Shown one piece after another: positions 1 through 10,370 of a stretch of DNA of 64,000 nt; within the stretch, counting starts at the first letter, position 1, and each line of letters begins with the position of its first letter. Made by a program: the position numbers and the translations under genes. The notes below the pieces were generated by a model. The model did not search any database, was not told where the DNA came from, and saw only the letters and a list, made by a program, of their open reading frames with translations. The DNA lies in assembly GCA_024449915.1 (NCBI GenBank), contig JAMZAV010001818.1:17751-81750 (forward strand), read 5' to 3'. Source of the DNA: Sweltsa coloradensis. Taxonomy: Eukaryota > Arthropoda > Insecta > Plecoptera > Chloroperlidae.

Positions 1-91
1 AGTTCAGAGATTTCGAAGGTCCCATCAAATTTTCATCAAGATCGGATATGCCGTTTGCTCGGTAGAGAGCGAACAGACAAAAAAAAAAAAA

Positions 92-124
<33 letters not shown>

Positions 125-187
125 AAAACACCCGAGCTAAATTTTTTGGGGGTCAGTGAAATTGAAGTCTTCGCTTCGCTCATCCAA
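1..187 (-). mobile_element. Helentron-like element H1-B, 5' half
   Basis: Read on the minus strand, this begins with the 5' terminal motif TTGGATGAGCG (RC of 177-187) and runs through the family-typical GAAGACTTCAATTTCACTGA segment and a GGCATATCCGATCTTGATGA segment before leaving the window at position 1. It matches the complete copies at 18439-19028, 19148-19764 and 61692-62264. A poly-A plus (CAA)n microsatellite (about 79-123) sits where the other copies carry homopolymer runs. Only the 5' part is visible, so whether the copy is intact cannot be judged. No coding capacity is visible. Confidence 0.75.
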
Positions 188-337
188 TTAGGCTACGGAT
201 CGGATATGATTACACAATGGTGTGAGTGAATGTGTAAAATAAACATTTTTTTTAAATTTTAAGACAGGCTCCCACAAAAGCTGAAGAAACGATCGTTATG
301 TCTCAAATATTATTTTTTCAAGTTAAATTATTCTTAC

Positions 338-457
338 ATCGTTTGTCGACACAAACCATGCCATTTCCGTGCTCGAGGCTAGTTGTCCATTTACGAGGCA
401 TTTGATTTCACTTTTGGTCCATCGATTATAAATGTATACTATTGCTATCATGTACCA
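338..457 (-). CDS. Nbea: neurobeachin exon F (ConA-like lectin domain, distal part)
   Basis: A 120-bp exon of exactly 40 codons in phase 0 at both ends. It begins [20 protein letters not shown] and ends in [10 protein letters not shown]. The acceptor is a pyrimidine-rich stretch ending in CAG just above 457, and the donor is GTAAGA below 338. Neurobeachin is a very large cytoplasmic BEACH-domain protein that binds PKA regulatory subunits and acts in membrane traffic at Golgi and synapse. This stretch belongs to its N-terminal concanavalin A-like (laminin-G-like) module, which follows armadillo-type helices. The sequence is nearly word-for-word the conserved metazoan version. The next downstream exon, expected to begin with a PFDKC-type sequence, lies before position 1. 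It is the last of six exons in this window and shares the minus strand with the others. Confidence 0.96.
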
Positions 458-560
458 CTGAAAACAAACAAATACATGGTTTATGGTTACCTTTTTTAAA
501 TTTATAACATTAGGGCCTATTTCTACAGGCACAAACAAAAATGTAATAAAGTCATCTTAC

Positions 561-687
561 CTTTCTTGGCTGAAACTCATATTTGACACAATGTTGAAAA
601 CCTTTTCCTTTAACTTTCATAGATGTTAGCACTAGACAATTGCCAACAAAGTGTGCCGAGTAGCCAACACCTTTACTTGTCTTGAAA
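561..687 (-). CDS. Nbea: neurobeachin exon E (ConA-like lectin domain, middle)
   Basis: A 127-bp exon: one base completing a split Cys codon (TG from exon D plus T here), then 42 codons. The product reads [17 protein letters not shown], continues through [19 protein letters not shown] and ends QPRK. The acceptor ends in TTCTAG above 687 and the donor is GTAAGA below 561. The next codon, in exon F, is the Trp of the conserved PRKWYM motif, so the splice junction is secure. Lys in FKTSKG, where vertebrate copies have Arg, and YEF in place of YDF match my recollection of arthropod rugose. The intron to exon F is only 103 bp, unusually compact for this locus. The start is set by the acceptor, because this is an internal exon. 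Confidence 0.96.
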
Positions 688-760
688 CTAGAAGAAATCA
701 CAAGGCACATTGTCAGTGACTAGGACACATCACACCAAACATTTATGCAACATATTTGTA

Positions 761-1557
761 CTAGGAAAACGCTTAAGTCCCGCCGCGTTGTTGGATGAGC
801 GTAATTGGTGCATTGAGCTGCCATGTGTTATGCGGATTTACTGTTGTTCTGTAAAAAAATAATTACTAAGTTGAAGATATTTTTAAAATTAAATAAATTT
901 TAATAAAAAATTTAATTTAATTTAATAAAAAATTAACTTAATTTTAATTTTTTTAAATTAATCGTAATTATAAAAAAGGAAAAAATCGTAATATTGAAAT
1001 TTTCATAAGAAATAATTATTCGATTGCGCACAAATTTTACACGAATATATTAATTCATAAAATTAAGGTTCTGTAAAAAAATCATTACAATCGGATAAAG
1101 CATGTAGGTGTTATAAGCTGGAGAAATTTTAAAAATTGAAAAAAGTCGTAAAATTGCGATTTTCGTAAAAAATATTTTTTTGATAACGCTAAAATTTTAC
1201 ACGAATATATCAATTCATAAAATTAAGGTTCTGTGAAAAAATCATTACAATCGGACAAAGCATGCAGGTGTTGTAAGTCGAAGAAATGTTAAAAAATCGA
1301 AAAAAATCGTAAAATTGCGATTTTCATGAGAATTTTTTTTTCGATTAAGCTCAAAAACGTGGCAGTTCTAAGTTCAGAGATTTCGAAGACCTCCATAAAA
1401 TTTCATCGCAATCGGAGTATCGGTTTAGCCGGAATCGTGCTAACAAACAGACAAAAATACAAAAAAAAAAAAAAAAAAAAAACATTCCGGATTTTTTTCT
1501 CCAGTGTAGTGAAATGGAATCTTCGCTTCGCTCGCTACGCTCGCTACGCTCATCCAA
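761..1557 (-). mobile_element. Helentron-like element H1-A, full length
   Basis: On the plus strand it opens with CTAGGAAAACGCTTAAG and closes with CGCTCATCCAA. Read as an element (minus), it runs from the 5' motif TTGGATGAGCG at 1557 to the 3' end TTTTCCTAG at 761. Just inside the 3' end lie the hairpin stem AACGC/GCGTT and an inverted copy of the 5' motif. The body contains two to three copies of a ~140-170-bp subrepeat ending in GATTGCGCTCAAA, and a poly-A tract near 1460-1481. No long ORF has protein-like sequence. It sits in the intron between exons D and E. Full copies lie at 5183-5769, 44636-45410, 55284-56062 and 62334-62935. Confidence 0.82.
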
Positions 1558-1823
1558 CAAAGAATGGGGAATTTCAGGTGAACATTCTAGTTTGGAGTAA
1601 ATTCTGTATTTCATTTAGTATTCCCTTCTTTAATCATGATGCCATTAGGTGCCGAGTAAGGTTAGGCCTAGTACCAACCCGGCCATAAATGCACCACGAT
1701 TAAGGACATTTACCTCGACCACACTGAAGTGAACACGTTGGTTCCCATCAATTTAAATTGGGGTTATTCTGAGATATGGTTAAAGCAATGATTTCCAATT
1801 AAGGGTACACAGGAAATACGTAC

Positions 1824-1945
1824 CAGTAAAGATAAGGCTTCTCGCGCTCAATGTTGACAGAGTTGATGGGGTCAAGGCGAAACCATGTGGTGAACGTGAA
1901 GCCACTCTCATAGGGCCACTTGGCGAGAGGCGGTAGTACCACAGC
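1824..1945 (-). CDS. Nbea: neurobeachin exon D (start of ConA-like lectin domain)
   Basis: A 122-bp exon of 40 codons plus two bases of the next Cys codon. It reads [20 protein letters not shown], then [20 protein letters not shown]. The acceptor ends in TTACAG above 1945 and the donor is GTACGT below 1824. Another GT lies 4 bases downstream, but only the upstream one restores the conserved YLYCF reading frame with exon E. The Pro-Pro-(L/I)-A-K-W-P start of the lectin module and the WFR(L/M)DP motif are diagnostic of the neurobeachin/LRBA family. The choice between Nbea and LRBA rests on invertebrates generally having a single orthologue. GC content is clearly higher than in the surrounding intron. 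Confidence 0.96.
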
Positions 1946-2832
1946 CTGTAACGAGAGCACTAGGTGACTCACTAGGTAACTAGGGTCTTTGGACAGATTT
2001 ACTGACTATCTCAAGTTCAGTGACTATCTCAAGTTCACATATCCTGTGGCTGGTATCGAAACAGCGACCAGAGGAAATTCGCGTCTATAAGCTACGTGAT
2101 ACCTAACCTATAATAATTTAAGGGTGTTTCTTATAAATATTTTTGGTAGACCCTACTGACCACAAAACGTTGTGGCAATAAGAAATCAATACAGTGAATT
2201 AATACAATCAATATTGTAAAAGCATAGATCAATGTGTATGTAATTTTTTTTGCATTTTACTCTTGTTTGCCAATTTGATCTTCACAAACATTTTATTTTA
2301 TTGTTTTTTTGTTGTTATTACATCTTTTAACAACAAGAAATTACCAATTAATTTAATGCGGGCTACAAGACTACAAGTCTACAACAACACAAAAACAAAT
2401 ACGTAGGCAGGAAAATTTGATGCTATGTTGTTTGCATGGCAGTTTTCGTATATGAACTGATTGCATAAAGCCATGAGCTCTCGTTCAGAAAGTAGGAAGT
2501 GGCCAATGAACACTCTGCCGCCTACTGAAGAATGTGTGGGTAGAAATGATAAACGGCTTCAATCCATCACGCGGTAAATAGTTGGCAACTGCGCCGATCA
2601 GACAGATGAGGCCTGGTTAAGACATATTGCTGACCCGATGAGCTCGTCAGATCTCATGTCCGGCAAGCCAAGAGGAATAGCTCGGCCATCCGTCTGCGTT
2701 ACGCATAACACATGTGTCCGCTCGAGGTGGGGGGGTCATTAACACAATGTTTGCACATGCATAAGGTAGCAACCACACCATCCTTGTAGAATCATGCCGT
2801 GCATTCATCACATAAACACTTGAAACACTTAC
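1946..2832. other. Nbea intron, nothing recognised
   Basis: This is intronic sequence between exons C and D. A short direct repeat of GACTATCTCAAGTTCA lies near 2004-2037. I see no ORF, RNA gene or family member from elsewhere in the window. Confidence 0.6.
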
Positions 2833-2928
2833 AGATCCCGTTCGGCCAGGGAAGCTGAAGAATACGTCGGGACCGTTTCGCTGCGGCATCTGACGGAGGA
2901 CGTTGAGGAGCTTCGAAGAATGTCTCGG
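2833..2928 (-). CDS. Nbea: neurobeachin exon C (end of armadillo-like region)
   Basis: A 96-bp exon of exactly 32 codons, phase 0 at both ends. It starts [20 protein letters not shown] and ends [12 protein letters not shown]. The acceptor is TGTTCCAG above 2928 and the donor is GTAAGT below 2833. The KLL-V-L-QMPQR-GPD-FF-FPG pattern is a neurobeachin/LRBA signature joining the N-terminal helical repeats to the ConA-like module. Joining exon B (ending GKW) to this exon gives GKWPRHS, the form I associate with arthropods (vertebrates have IWPRHAVKLLSVL). A plus-strand ORF overlapping this position is a shadow. Confidence 0.96.
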
Positions 2929-3510
2929 CTGGAACACACAGGCTCTCTCTGTCACGCACAACTAGGACAGCATTTACCAACAATGTGGGTAAATTACATT
3001 TATATTACTGTTATTGTGTCAATTTTTGGACTGGATATGCTTCATGTTATCAAGGGATGTATGCTTGATATGCTTCTTATAATTAGAGCTGTTCTACTTC
3101 TATTAGACTATGAGGCTAATAATTTTGAGCACTGCACTACTCATGTTGGAAATGGACACATATCGGCGATAATAAGAGTACAGCAAAACCAGGGCTTTTC
3201 CCTGTGCTAATGAGTCGTTACAATTGCTTTCCCTCCTGATCTTGGTTCTAAGGTTTGATACCGAACGAGGGACAGATTGCGCAATGGAGTCCATCAAGAC
3301 TTTATGAATTTAAACAGTTAAAGCATTGAGTATATAACCATCCTTAGGTTAAAGACAGAAACACCATGTGATGATTATCGATGTTTCGACAATCAACAAT
3401 CATCAATTATTCACTAATTCCTACTTCCTTTTTTTAGAAAATAATATCTATGATTGTAGGTTGGAAGCTGGAACTAAGGTAGGGTCTATATGGGCGCCGG
3501 CAGGATTTTT
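2929..3510. other. Nbea intron, nothing recognised
   Basis: This is AT-rich intron upstream of exon C, with no repeat family or coding signal that I could recognise. Confidence 0.55.
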
Positions 3511-3549
3511 TCCAAGGAGGGGTGGGGGGGGGGGGGTGGGGGGGGGTGT
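3511..3549. repeat. G-rich tract
   Basis: Nearly pure G with a few T interruptions (two runs of 9-13 G on the plus strand). It lies directly before the ~140-bp tandem repeats. It has G-quadruplex potential. Such tracts recur at 13242, 17926, 18393, 25569 and 60887. Confidence 0.8.
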
Positions 3550-3569
3550 AATATGAACCAACACTTTTA

Positions 3570-3990
3570 ATTTGAGCCCCGCAGGAACTTTAAAAAAAAA
3601 TTCAATACTTTATAACTAAATTTGTGTTGTTAAAATAGATTACAAAAAACTTAAATTCAATTCAAATTCTGGTGTAACGAGGGTCCGCGACCGAACAGCA
3701 TATACCCAAATAGCCCCGCAGGGCGTAATTTTTTAAATTTCAATTATTTTATTTTTATAACCGAATTTGTGGTGCTAAATAAAATAGGTAATGACAAAAT
3801 AAAAATTTCAAGACAATAAACATGGTGTAAGGAGGGTCCGTAAACGAATAGAATACCCAAAAATAGCCCAGCAGTTTCTTTTTTATTAGTATTATTTATT
3901 TCACCACTTTTTATCAGAGGTTTTGGGTTGTTAAATTAAGTTATGAATAAATTAAAATGAAATATTTTTATCCTGGTGCAAAATGTAATT
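3570..3990. repeat. Degenerate tandem repeat, ~140-150 bp x 3
   Basis: Three successive units each contain a TAGCCCCGCAGG-like start (about 3577, 3711 and 3865), an AT-rich middle with a TGTTGTTAAAT/TGGTGCTAAAT word, and a GGTGTAACGAGGGTCCG-like end. Units are diverged by substitutions and indels. No coding is visible. The array ends about 60 bp before exon B. Confidence 0.65.
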
Positions 3991-4046
3991 TTCTTTGAAA
4001 TCCAGGGGGGGGGAGTTCATCCCCTCTCACACATGATCCCACTCAC

Positions 4047-4147
4047 CCACTTTCCATTGACAGATTTCATTGCTCCAAACAGCAGTTTCAGCTCTTTCAC
4101 GGTAATACTGTAGCTTGCCAACACTCCCAGCATCTCGATCAGGAGAT
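4047..4147 (-). CDS. Nbea: neurobeachin exon B (armadillo-like region)
   Basis: A 101-bp exon: two bases completing an Asp codon split with exon A (G|AT), then 33 codons reading [20 protein letters not shown] and then [13 protein letters not shown]. The acceptor ends in TTCACAG above 4147 and the donor is GTGAGT below 4047. This is the highly conserved D-L-L-(I/V)-(E/D)[19 protein letters not shown] helix pair of the neurobeachin N-terminus. GAMK-VNGKW, in place of the vertebrate SMLRGESGIW, again points to an arthropod-type protein. The intron separating it from exon A is 13.1 kb and holds most of the satellites in the left third of the window. Confidence 0.96.
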
Positions 4148-4918
4148 CTGTGAACAAATAATCACACAATGTCAATACATATTTACTACGACACACACCG
4201 CTTGTCGATCAGCGCATGCATGCGGCAATTCCTCCCCATCAATCTTATTGCGCACGGTGGTAGTTCCTTCCCTGCCCACGTAACCACTGCATTATCTCTT
4301 GGCCCGGCTGACACAAACATTTTACACGATAAACGTGACAAGTTATACTGCCAGAGCTTTCATAGAGATTATTTTACTGAAAGTGGTAAAGGATTTAAAA
4401 GATACAGAGCTGGCTTTATGTTCAGTTGAAACTTTCTAAAATACGAGTAATATATTTCTCTCCCGGCCCTGCAAAGAGAAGCAGAACTGACCCGAATTAA
4501 ATTTCCTTTTGAAATGTGGCTCGTATACGCCCTATCTCCCGCGGGGCACTCTCGATGAATAATACATTTTTATTTCGCAGAAAGGATGTAATTCGTGTCC
4601 ACCATTTGAGCAAATAAATACCTCTCGCTACGACCGGAAGGAGCAGCTTTCTGCATAACAAGTTAACTCAACTATTTCTAATGTATTTTGTGTTCAAACA
4701 AAGAGAATTTTATTTATGTTCTCTGTCACGTTATAAACTCGATTACTTCGTTAGTAATCACGAGTTCAAGTTTAAGCTTTGTTTTTGCGGAGCACAATTT
4801 AATTAGATATCCTCTTGACTTGAACACAATGGTTCCTGACGTAGAACACCCTCTCATAGTAAATATTGCTTGCCTGGCCTTTAAGTTCGATACTATCGAA
4901 TGAATCCCCGCTCAGCTT
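4148..4918. other. Nbea intron, nothing recognised
   Basis: This is the start of the 13.1-kb intron. I see no ORF with protein-like sequence and no member of the repeat families found elsewhere. Confidence 0.55.
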
Positions 4919-5137
4919 ACAACGTCCCGTACCGGTGTGTGTTTAAAATGCTTGAGAACTTTAACATGCCACGCAAAACAGATCACCTGACAACGTCCCG
5001 TACCGGTGTGTGTTTAAAATACTTGACAACTTTAACATGCCACGCAAAACAGATCACCTGACAACGTCCCGTACCGGTGTGTGTTTAAAATACTTGACAA
5101 CTTTAACATGCCACGCAAAACAGATCACCTGACAACG
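4919..5137. repeat. Tandem repeat, 71 bp x 3.1
   Basis: Three nearly identical 71-bp units begin ACAACGTCCCGTACCGG at 4919, 4990 and 5061, followed by a partial unit to about 5137. Unit 1 differs from units 2 and 3 by two substitutions. The unit is GC-richer than the flanks and has no ORF. Confidence 0.92.
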
Positions 5138-5182
5138 ATAAGCAATTAATTTAATTGGGAAATTCAAAAGAAAATGAAGTAA

Positions 5183-5769
5183 CTAGGAAAACGCTTAAGT
5201 CCCGCCGCGTTCTTGGATGAGGTAATTGGTGCATTGAGCTGCCATGTGTTATGCGGATTTTCTGTTGTTCTGTGAAAAAATCATTACTAAGTCAAAGATT
5301 TGTTTAAATTAATTTAAATGCAATAAAAAATTTACTTACATTTTTGTAATTATTCGTAATTTAAATCGAATTCGTTTTCATAAAAAATTATCGATGCGCT
5401 CAATTACACGAACATTTGAATCATATAAATTAAGGTTCTGTGAAAAAGTCATTAAAATCGGATAAAGCATGTAGGTGTTATAAGTCGAAGAATTTTGTTT
5501 TAAATCGAAAAAAATCGTAAAATTGCGATTTTTATGAGAAATAATTTTCCGATTGCGCTCAAAAACGTGGCAGTTCTAAGTTTAGAGATTTCCAAGGTCT
5601 CTAGAAAATTTCATCGCAATTGGAGTATCGGTTTAGCCGGAATCGTGTTAACAAACACACAAAAAGAAAGAAAAGAAAGAAAGAAAGAAAGAAAGAAAAA
5701 AAACATTCCGGAATTTTTTCTCCAGTGTAGTGAAATGGAATCTTCGCTTCGCTCGCTACGCTTATCCAA
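5183..5769 (-). mobile_element. Helentron-like element H1-A
   Basis: The plus strand opens with CTAGGAAAACGCTTAAG at 5183 and closes in CTTATCCAA at 5769, so the element's 5' end is on the right. It has one fewer internal subrepeat than the copy at 761-1557. Its internal microsatellite is (GAAA)n at about 5664-5701. The 3' hairpin is intact. A one-base difference in the 5' motif (TTGGATAAGCG) marks it as mutated. Confidence 0.82.
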
Positions 5770-6734
5770 CAATCCATATACGAAATGTTAAAAAGCGGGA
5801 GTAGTAATTAAACAATGTTGTGCATCTCTTCGGATGCAAAATGGGCAAATGATTAAGCTTGAATCGTTCGTTGATTTCTCTTTAGCCTTCATCACTGTTC
5901 GCCGCGAGCAATCCAGACTGGAGTTAAAACAATGGGGCTCTTTTACGCTAAATAATTAGTTGATCATCGTCATCACTGGAGCTCTTATGGATGGATAAAT
6001 TATTCTACAAAACACTCATGTAAGTGTTTTTTTTATTGGAGTACCTGTAACGATTCGTTCGTCGAACAAAACGCGCGCACGTATGGAGCGAACAAAAAGT
6101 GAAACAAGTAAAATCCCGATCCGAATTTGTAATTGCGATTATGAATATGACTTGCGACGCACTCGGATGCAAACCGAACCGTGTAGTGCTGTCAGAGTTC
6201 GAAGTGCTGTGCATTGTTTCAAGTACGCGTCGGGGTGATGTGACGGTACGGTGAACACGTCATAGTTTTACATAATGCGGCCGTGCGTCCATGTTCTGCA
6301 GCGACAGCGAGGTACAGAACCGCCTATGTACAACAATGCTTGTTTTGTTTTGTTACTTTCATCTCTAGTCTCGAGGTGTGGTAGAATGGAAGCATCCACT
6401 GCGAAAAGTTTACATTTCTAACACTTATAAGCGACAAAAAGTCTATAAAAATGTGTTTATGAATTATTTATTTGTATAAATTAACGATATCAAAATTCGA
6501 CACAGAAATTGACGCGACGAGCATAAATGACAGAACTCCAAGACGAAGGTAATATACTGACCACTATGAAAGGTTCTCGTATTGAAATAATTTATTTTGT
6601 GAGATGGAGTACAGGTAACAAAAAGAATATATTTGTGTGGTATTAATATTAAATTTTGTGTCTCGCTTTTTCAAAACTACCTATAACAAAAGTAATATTT
6701 TAGTATCTATGAGTAGGAACGTATGATAAATCAG
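5770..6734. other. Nbea intron, nothing recognised
   Basis: This is mixed-composition intron. It contains CpG-richer patches around 5880-5930 and 6040-6320, with no exon-like open frame on either strand. No family repeat was recognised. Confidence 0.5.
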
Positions 6735-7012
6735 TATTTTTCTTTTCTTCTTCTTTTTTGATGATTTTTTACCCTTTTTTCTTCCCCCCCCCTATTTTTG
6801 TTTGATTCATTAATTAATTGCATTTAATATCCTTATTGAATTTTTTATTAAAAATATTGTGTTTTAAAACATTGTTGTTGTAATATATTTTTATTTCGAA
6901 AATTTACTTAACTGTAGTTCATTGTTGTGTCTGCATTTATGTTTATTTAGTTGTTCTCCTTCGTAAATAAGTTTTTTAACTGAATAGGATAGACGTTAAA
7001 TAAATAAATAAA
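6735..7012 (+). mobile_element. Non-LTR retrotransposon 3' end (family J)
   Basis: A pyrimidine-rich start is followed by a conserved non-coding stretch ending ACTGAATAGGATAGACG, then TTAAATAAATAAATAAA. The same arrangement, with close sequence, recurs at 46741-47063. A shared 3' UTR with a short (TAAA)n tail and a truncated 5' side is the usual footprint of LINE insertion. No RT reading frame is attached. Confidence 0.6.
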
Positions 7013-7072
7013 AAAGCAGCATGTGATATATTGAAAGGACAAACAATGGGCTCTCATACTGTTTGTGTATAT

Positions 7073-7290
7073 CTAGGTGCCCGTTAAGGCGCCGCAGCCA
7101 AGCCGCGGTGCGCTACACACTCGGGCACCTTCTACAGCAAGCAGAGTTGGGGTGATTTCTAGGTGTCACCCAGCCATCATGAAACGTGATGTGAACTTGA
7201 AACCTATCAAAAGCGAGGGGATTTAGGGACCCGACAACACATGCCAAATTTGGTTGGGGTACGACCATTCCTTCTTGGTGAAAATATGAC
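7073..7290 (+). repeat. Dispersed repeat family M
   Basis: It begins near GGTGCCCGTTAAGGCGCCG and includes GCAAGCAGAGTTGGGGTG, CACCCAGCCATCATGAAA and CAACACATGCCAAATTT. The same words occur in the same order, inverted, at 29690-29880, and the first word again at 30827-30862. Nature unknown: a non-coding transposon fragment or retroelement end. Confidence 0.6.
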
Positions 7291-7374
7291 TTGAAACATG
7301 CTCAAAATCACTTTAAGGATGTTAGTTACTACTACTGGATACTTCTATCTAATTCGTCAGTTTCAATAATTGTC

Positions 7375-7710
7375 CAGCGATTCTGACCAAACGGGTGGGG
7401 CTACAACGTTCATATTTTACATGGACATTAAGGTAATAGTGATGTAATTCCTTTTGAAAGAAAAAGTAAAAAAAAATTACTGGAAGGCTTCCAAATAAAG
7501 GTTTTAAAATAAGCATTATACAGGCATACAATCCACAAGTAACATGACAATAATCGCCTACATTGTTTACATAAAGCAAGTCTTTGGACCACTATATTTT
7601 TTCATTCTATTGTTAATTGGTAATACCATAGCAATTAAATCGACTTTGATAAAATTATTATAATTTTAACAAATAATTTTTGCAATGGAACTTGAAAAAG
7701 TAATGAGATC
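7375..7710 (+). mobile_element. H1-B-related internal fragment
   Basis: It contains the H1-B interior (GATTCTGACCAAACGGGTGG, TTTTACATGGACATTAAGG, GAAAGAAAAAGT and AATAAAGGTTTTAA) without the termini. It runs directly into the foldback at 7711. A similar combination, inverted, is found at 28620-28930. Probably an older composite. Confidence 0.6.
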
Positions 7711-8125
7711 CCACACATAACAAAAACTTGTAAAAATACAGCCAAACCTTACACACTCAAAAGAAATGAGATCTAAAAAAAGGGCCAAGCTCATCTACCC
7801 TTCCACATTTGCGCATTCTTAATTCATAAACGTACAGTGTCCCGTAACAACATCCTTGAAAAGCTTGGCAAAATAGAATTTGCAACTATTAATTTCAAAC
7901 GTAATAGTTTATACAAATTCTTTTTTCTAATTAATTAAACGTAATGGTCATGCAAATTCTATTTTGCCAAGCTTTTCAAGGATGTTGTTACGGGACACAG
8001 TACGTTTATGAATTAAGAATGCGCAAATGTGGAAGGGTAGATGAGCTTGGCCCTTTATTAAGATCTCATTTCTTTTGAGTGTGTAAGGTTTGGCTGTATT
8101 TTTATAAGTTTTTGTTATGTGTGGG
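7711..8125. mobile_element. Foldback element, family G
   Basis: A near-perfect palindrome. The left arm (CCACACATAACAAAAACTTG, AAGGGCCAAGCTCATCTACC, TCCTTGAAAAGCTTGGCAAA) is repeated inverted on the right to GTTATGTGTGGG at 8125. The arms are ~180-190 bp around a ~40-bp AT-rich centre. Related copies lie at 47395-47745 (complete), 30350-30657 (diverged) and 28466-28620 (half). It is non-coding and would form a long hairpin if transcribed. MITE-like, superfamily undetermined. Confidence 0.8.
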
Positions 8126-8128
8126 TAA

Positions 8129-8425
8129 CTAGAATACGCCAAAGTCGTTGTTAGACAAGTAAGTGAGCCATGTATTGAGTACCAGTGAACATTCCTATTC
8201 ATCCCTCTACCTCAGGCTGTATTTCATCTCGAGCCTATTATAGACAAGAGTGGTGCATTACGGTCATTCAGTTTACGCGCCCTTATACCAACTGAACTCA
8301 AAGCCATGTCCCCATAATTTATACTTAAGTGACAGTTTATATTTAATATCAATGAACTCAAATGCAAATGTTACCGGGTACACAAAACATGGTTCGCTCA
8401 CTCGTCTAACAACGACCTATAGAAA
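8129..8425. mobile_element. H2-type Helentron-like terminal fragments
   Basis: Position 8129 opens with CTAGAATACGCCAAAGTCG then AGTGAGCCATGT, the inverted 3' end of family H2. About 8385-8413 carries the same in the other direction, much decayed. Both 3'-end hairpins are degenerate. Confidence 0.5.
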
Positions 8426-8430
8426 CGACC

Positions 8431-8496
8431 TATAGTCTAGTTGACTAAGGTGCTTTTATAACCGGAATGAAAGTGACCTGGTTCAAATACCAGTCA
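8431..8496 (+). repeat. tRNA-derived SINE-like head
   Basis: It contains TAGTCTAGTTG, which fits the RNA polymerase III A-box consensus, and GGTTCAAATACC, which fits a B box, about 45 bp apart. An anticodon-loop-like TTATAACC lies between them. It lacks a proper acceptor stem, so it is a tRNA-like relic rather than a working tRNA. The same head, inverted, lies at 20955-20997 and 31737-31785. Confidence 0.5.
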
Positions 8497-8680
8497 AGAT
8501 AATTTTCAAAATATATGGATTGTATTAAAAAAATAAAGAACATGTTTTAGAATACATACAATACTAAACGAGTAAAGATTGCAAGGTTTACTCAATATTC
8601 CAGCGGGATTTTGGGGAACCTTGAGCGTAGAGATTTGTTATAAATTGGTGACTGCATGCATTCATCGATAGTTTATGCAT

Positions 8681-9098
8681 GGTTAGTCCACGGTGAAGCG
8701 CACTCACGATACTGATTCATGTGCTCTGTAATGAGAATATTATCGTGTTGTTTGGTGGAGGTGCCGGGTCAAACATTATAAGCGGTGAGTCCTAGCCTAG
8801 GTTAGTCCACGGTGAAGTGCACTCACTGATTCTGATTCATGTGCTCTGTAATAAGAATATTATCGTGTTGTTTGGTGGAGGTGCCGGTCAAACATTATAA
8901 GCGGTGAGTCCTAGCCTAGGTTAGTCCACGGTGAAGTGCACTCACTGATTCTGATTCATGTGCTCTCGTCATGAGAATATTATCGTGTTGTTTGGTGGAG
9001 GTGCCGGGTCAAACATTATAAGCGGTGAGTCCTAGCCTAGGTTAGACCACGGTGAAGTGCACTCACGATACTGATTCATGTGGTCTTGCAATGAAAAT
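8681..9098. repeat. Tandem repeat, ~120 bp x 3.5
   Basis: Units start GGTTAGTCCACGGTGAAG at 8681, 8800, 8919 and 9040 (periods 119, 119 and 121), and the last is partial. Each complete unit contains TTTGGTGGAGGTGCCGGGTC, a word shared with the unrelated array at 29933-30285. Confidence 0.93.
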
Positions 9099-10370
9099 AT
9101 AATGTGAATAACATAAATGATTACGTTTATGTTTTATATCATTCTTTCACACCTACATTAAACTCGAACATGATATGGCGGTGAGGCCGAGTGAGGCGTG
9201 CGTGAAAGTGACAAGTTGATACTCAGCACTCAATTTGATGTACGCTAATTCAAAGCAATTCTGCCGCAAGTCCGGCGTTATAGGACGGACAATAGACGAT
9301 GAATAATGCACCTGCCTTGCGTCGTCACAAAGCGGCGGTCACACACTAAGCCAAAGGCATGTTGCTTCCGATATTGCCAAGGACTTGTCCTACTTCATCG
9401 CGGTTTAGGTCTCCAAGGGGTATAATGGCTTTCAGTGGTCAACAGCGGACCAGTTAAACTATAGATAACGATATACAGCTATAGTTTCGCCACCGCTAAC
9501 AGAATTCAGCTCCACAACAAGCAGTATATTATACGTTTCTCTAAACTCATCACAGGTGGCAAGTCTCACATAGGATCTAACATCGGGCCGCGGATATTTA
9601 GCGTCCGAATGTTATTTAGAATTTTGGAGATAATGTAAAGAGAGCAACTACACACTCAATGCATTGTAGACACGCGGGAATGCAACAGCACATAGATATT
9701 ATTTCAAATGACATAAAAGTCGATACACACGAAATAGGGCAACTACTGGCTAAATCATATTTCGTGGTTTAAAATAACTTTGAACACAGTAATTAATCCA
9801 ATCAATCAAATAACAGTATTATCCTGGGCTTTAGCCAGTTGCGGCGCCAAGATCAAATAAGATCTCTTGAAGACTAATATTCAAAATATTGTAGATATTT
9901 TATATTATTTTGGTATAACCTTAATTATTATTCACATAACACACGGGCAATCTGAAAGCAATTTGGCTTAAGTACACGTCTATTAGGCCTACAGGTACTT
10001 TAATGATGAATAAGGCAAACCCATTCTACTCGCCGACAATATGCATATGCATAGAAAGGTAGATTTCGTATCTCATGACACACACTCCTGCCTACAAAAT
10101 ACTCAGATATTTTGAAACGTTTTGTCTTAATTATCTGCAATCTATTGCCTTTTTTGATCCGGTAACAAGATTGTATGGGTTTGTACTGTTAGAAGAAACA
10201 AAATATATACAATATGATATAATAGGACAAACAGTGTAAAAAAAAATCTACAGTTCAAAACACATTTGTAGCATTCAAGATCAGGAGCGTAGAAGGTAAA
10301 TCACAAAAAAATTAAAATTACACGTATGTCTACAGTTGAACAAACAGTGAACTAAATCATTATTGTGATC
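9099..10370. other. Nbea intron, nothing recognised
   Basis: This is intronic sequence with no exon-like frame and no recognised family. A CpG-richer patch lies at about 9180-9420. Confidence 0.5.

Noticed and set aside
761..1557. Classic terminal-inverted-repeat MITE for H1
   Set aside because: The two ends are not symmetric: the CTAG end extends ~30 bp beyond the shared GGATGAGC motif. I saw no consistent target duplication. The Helentron model fits better.
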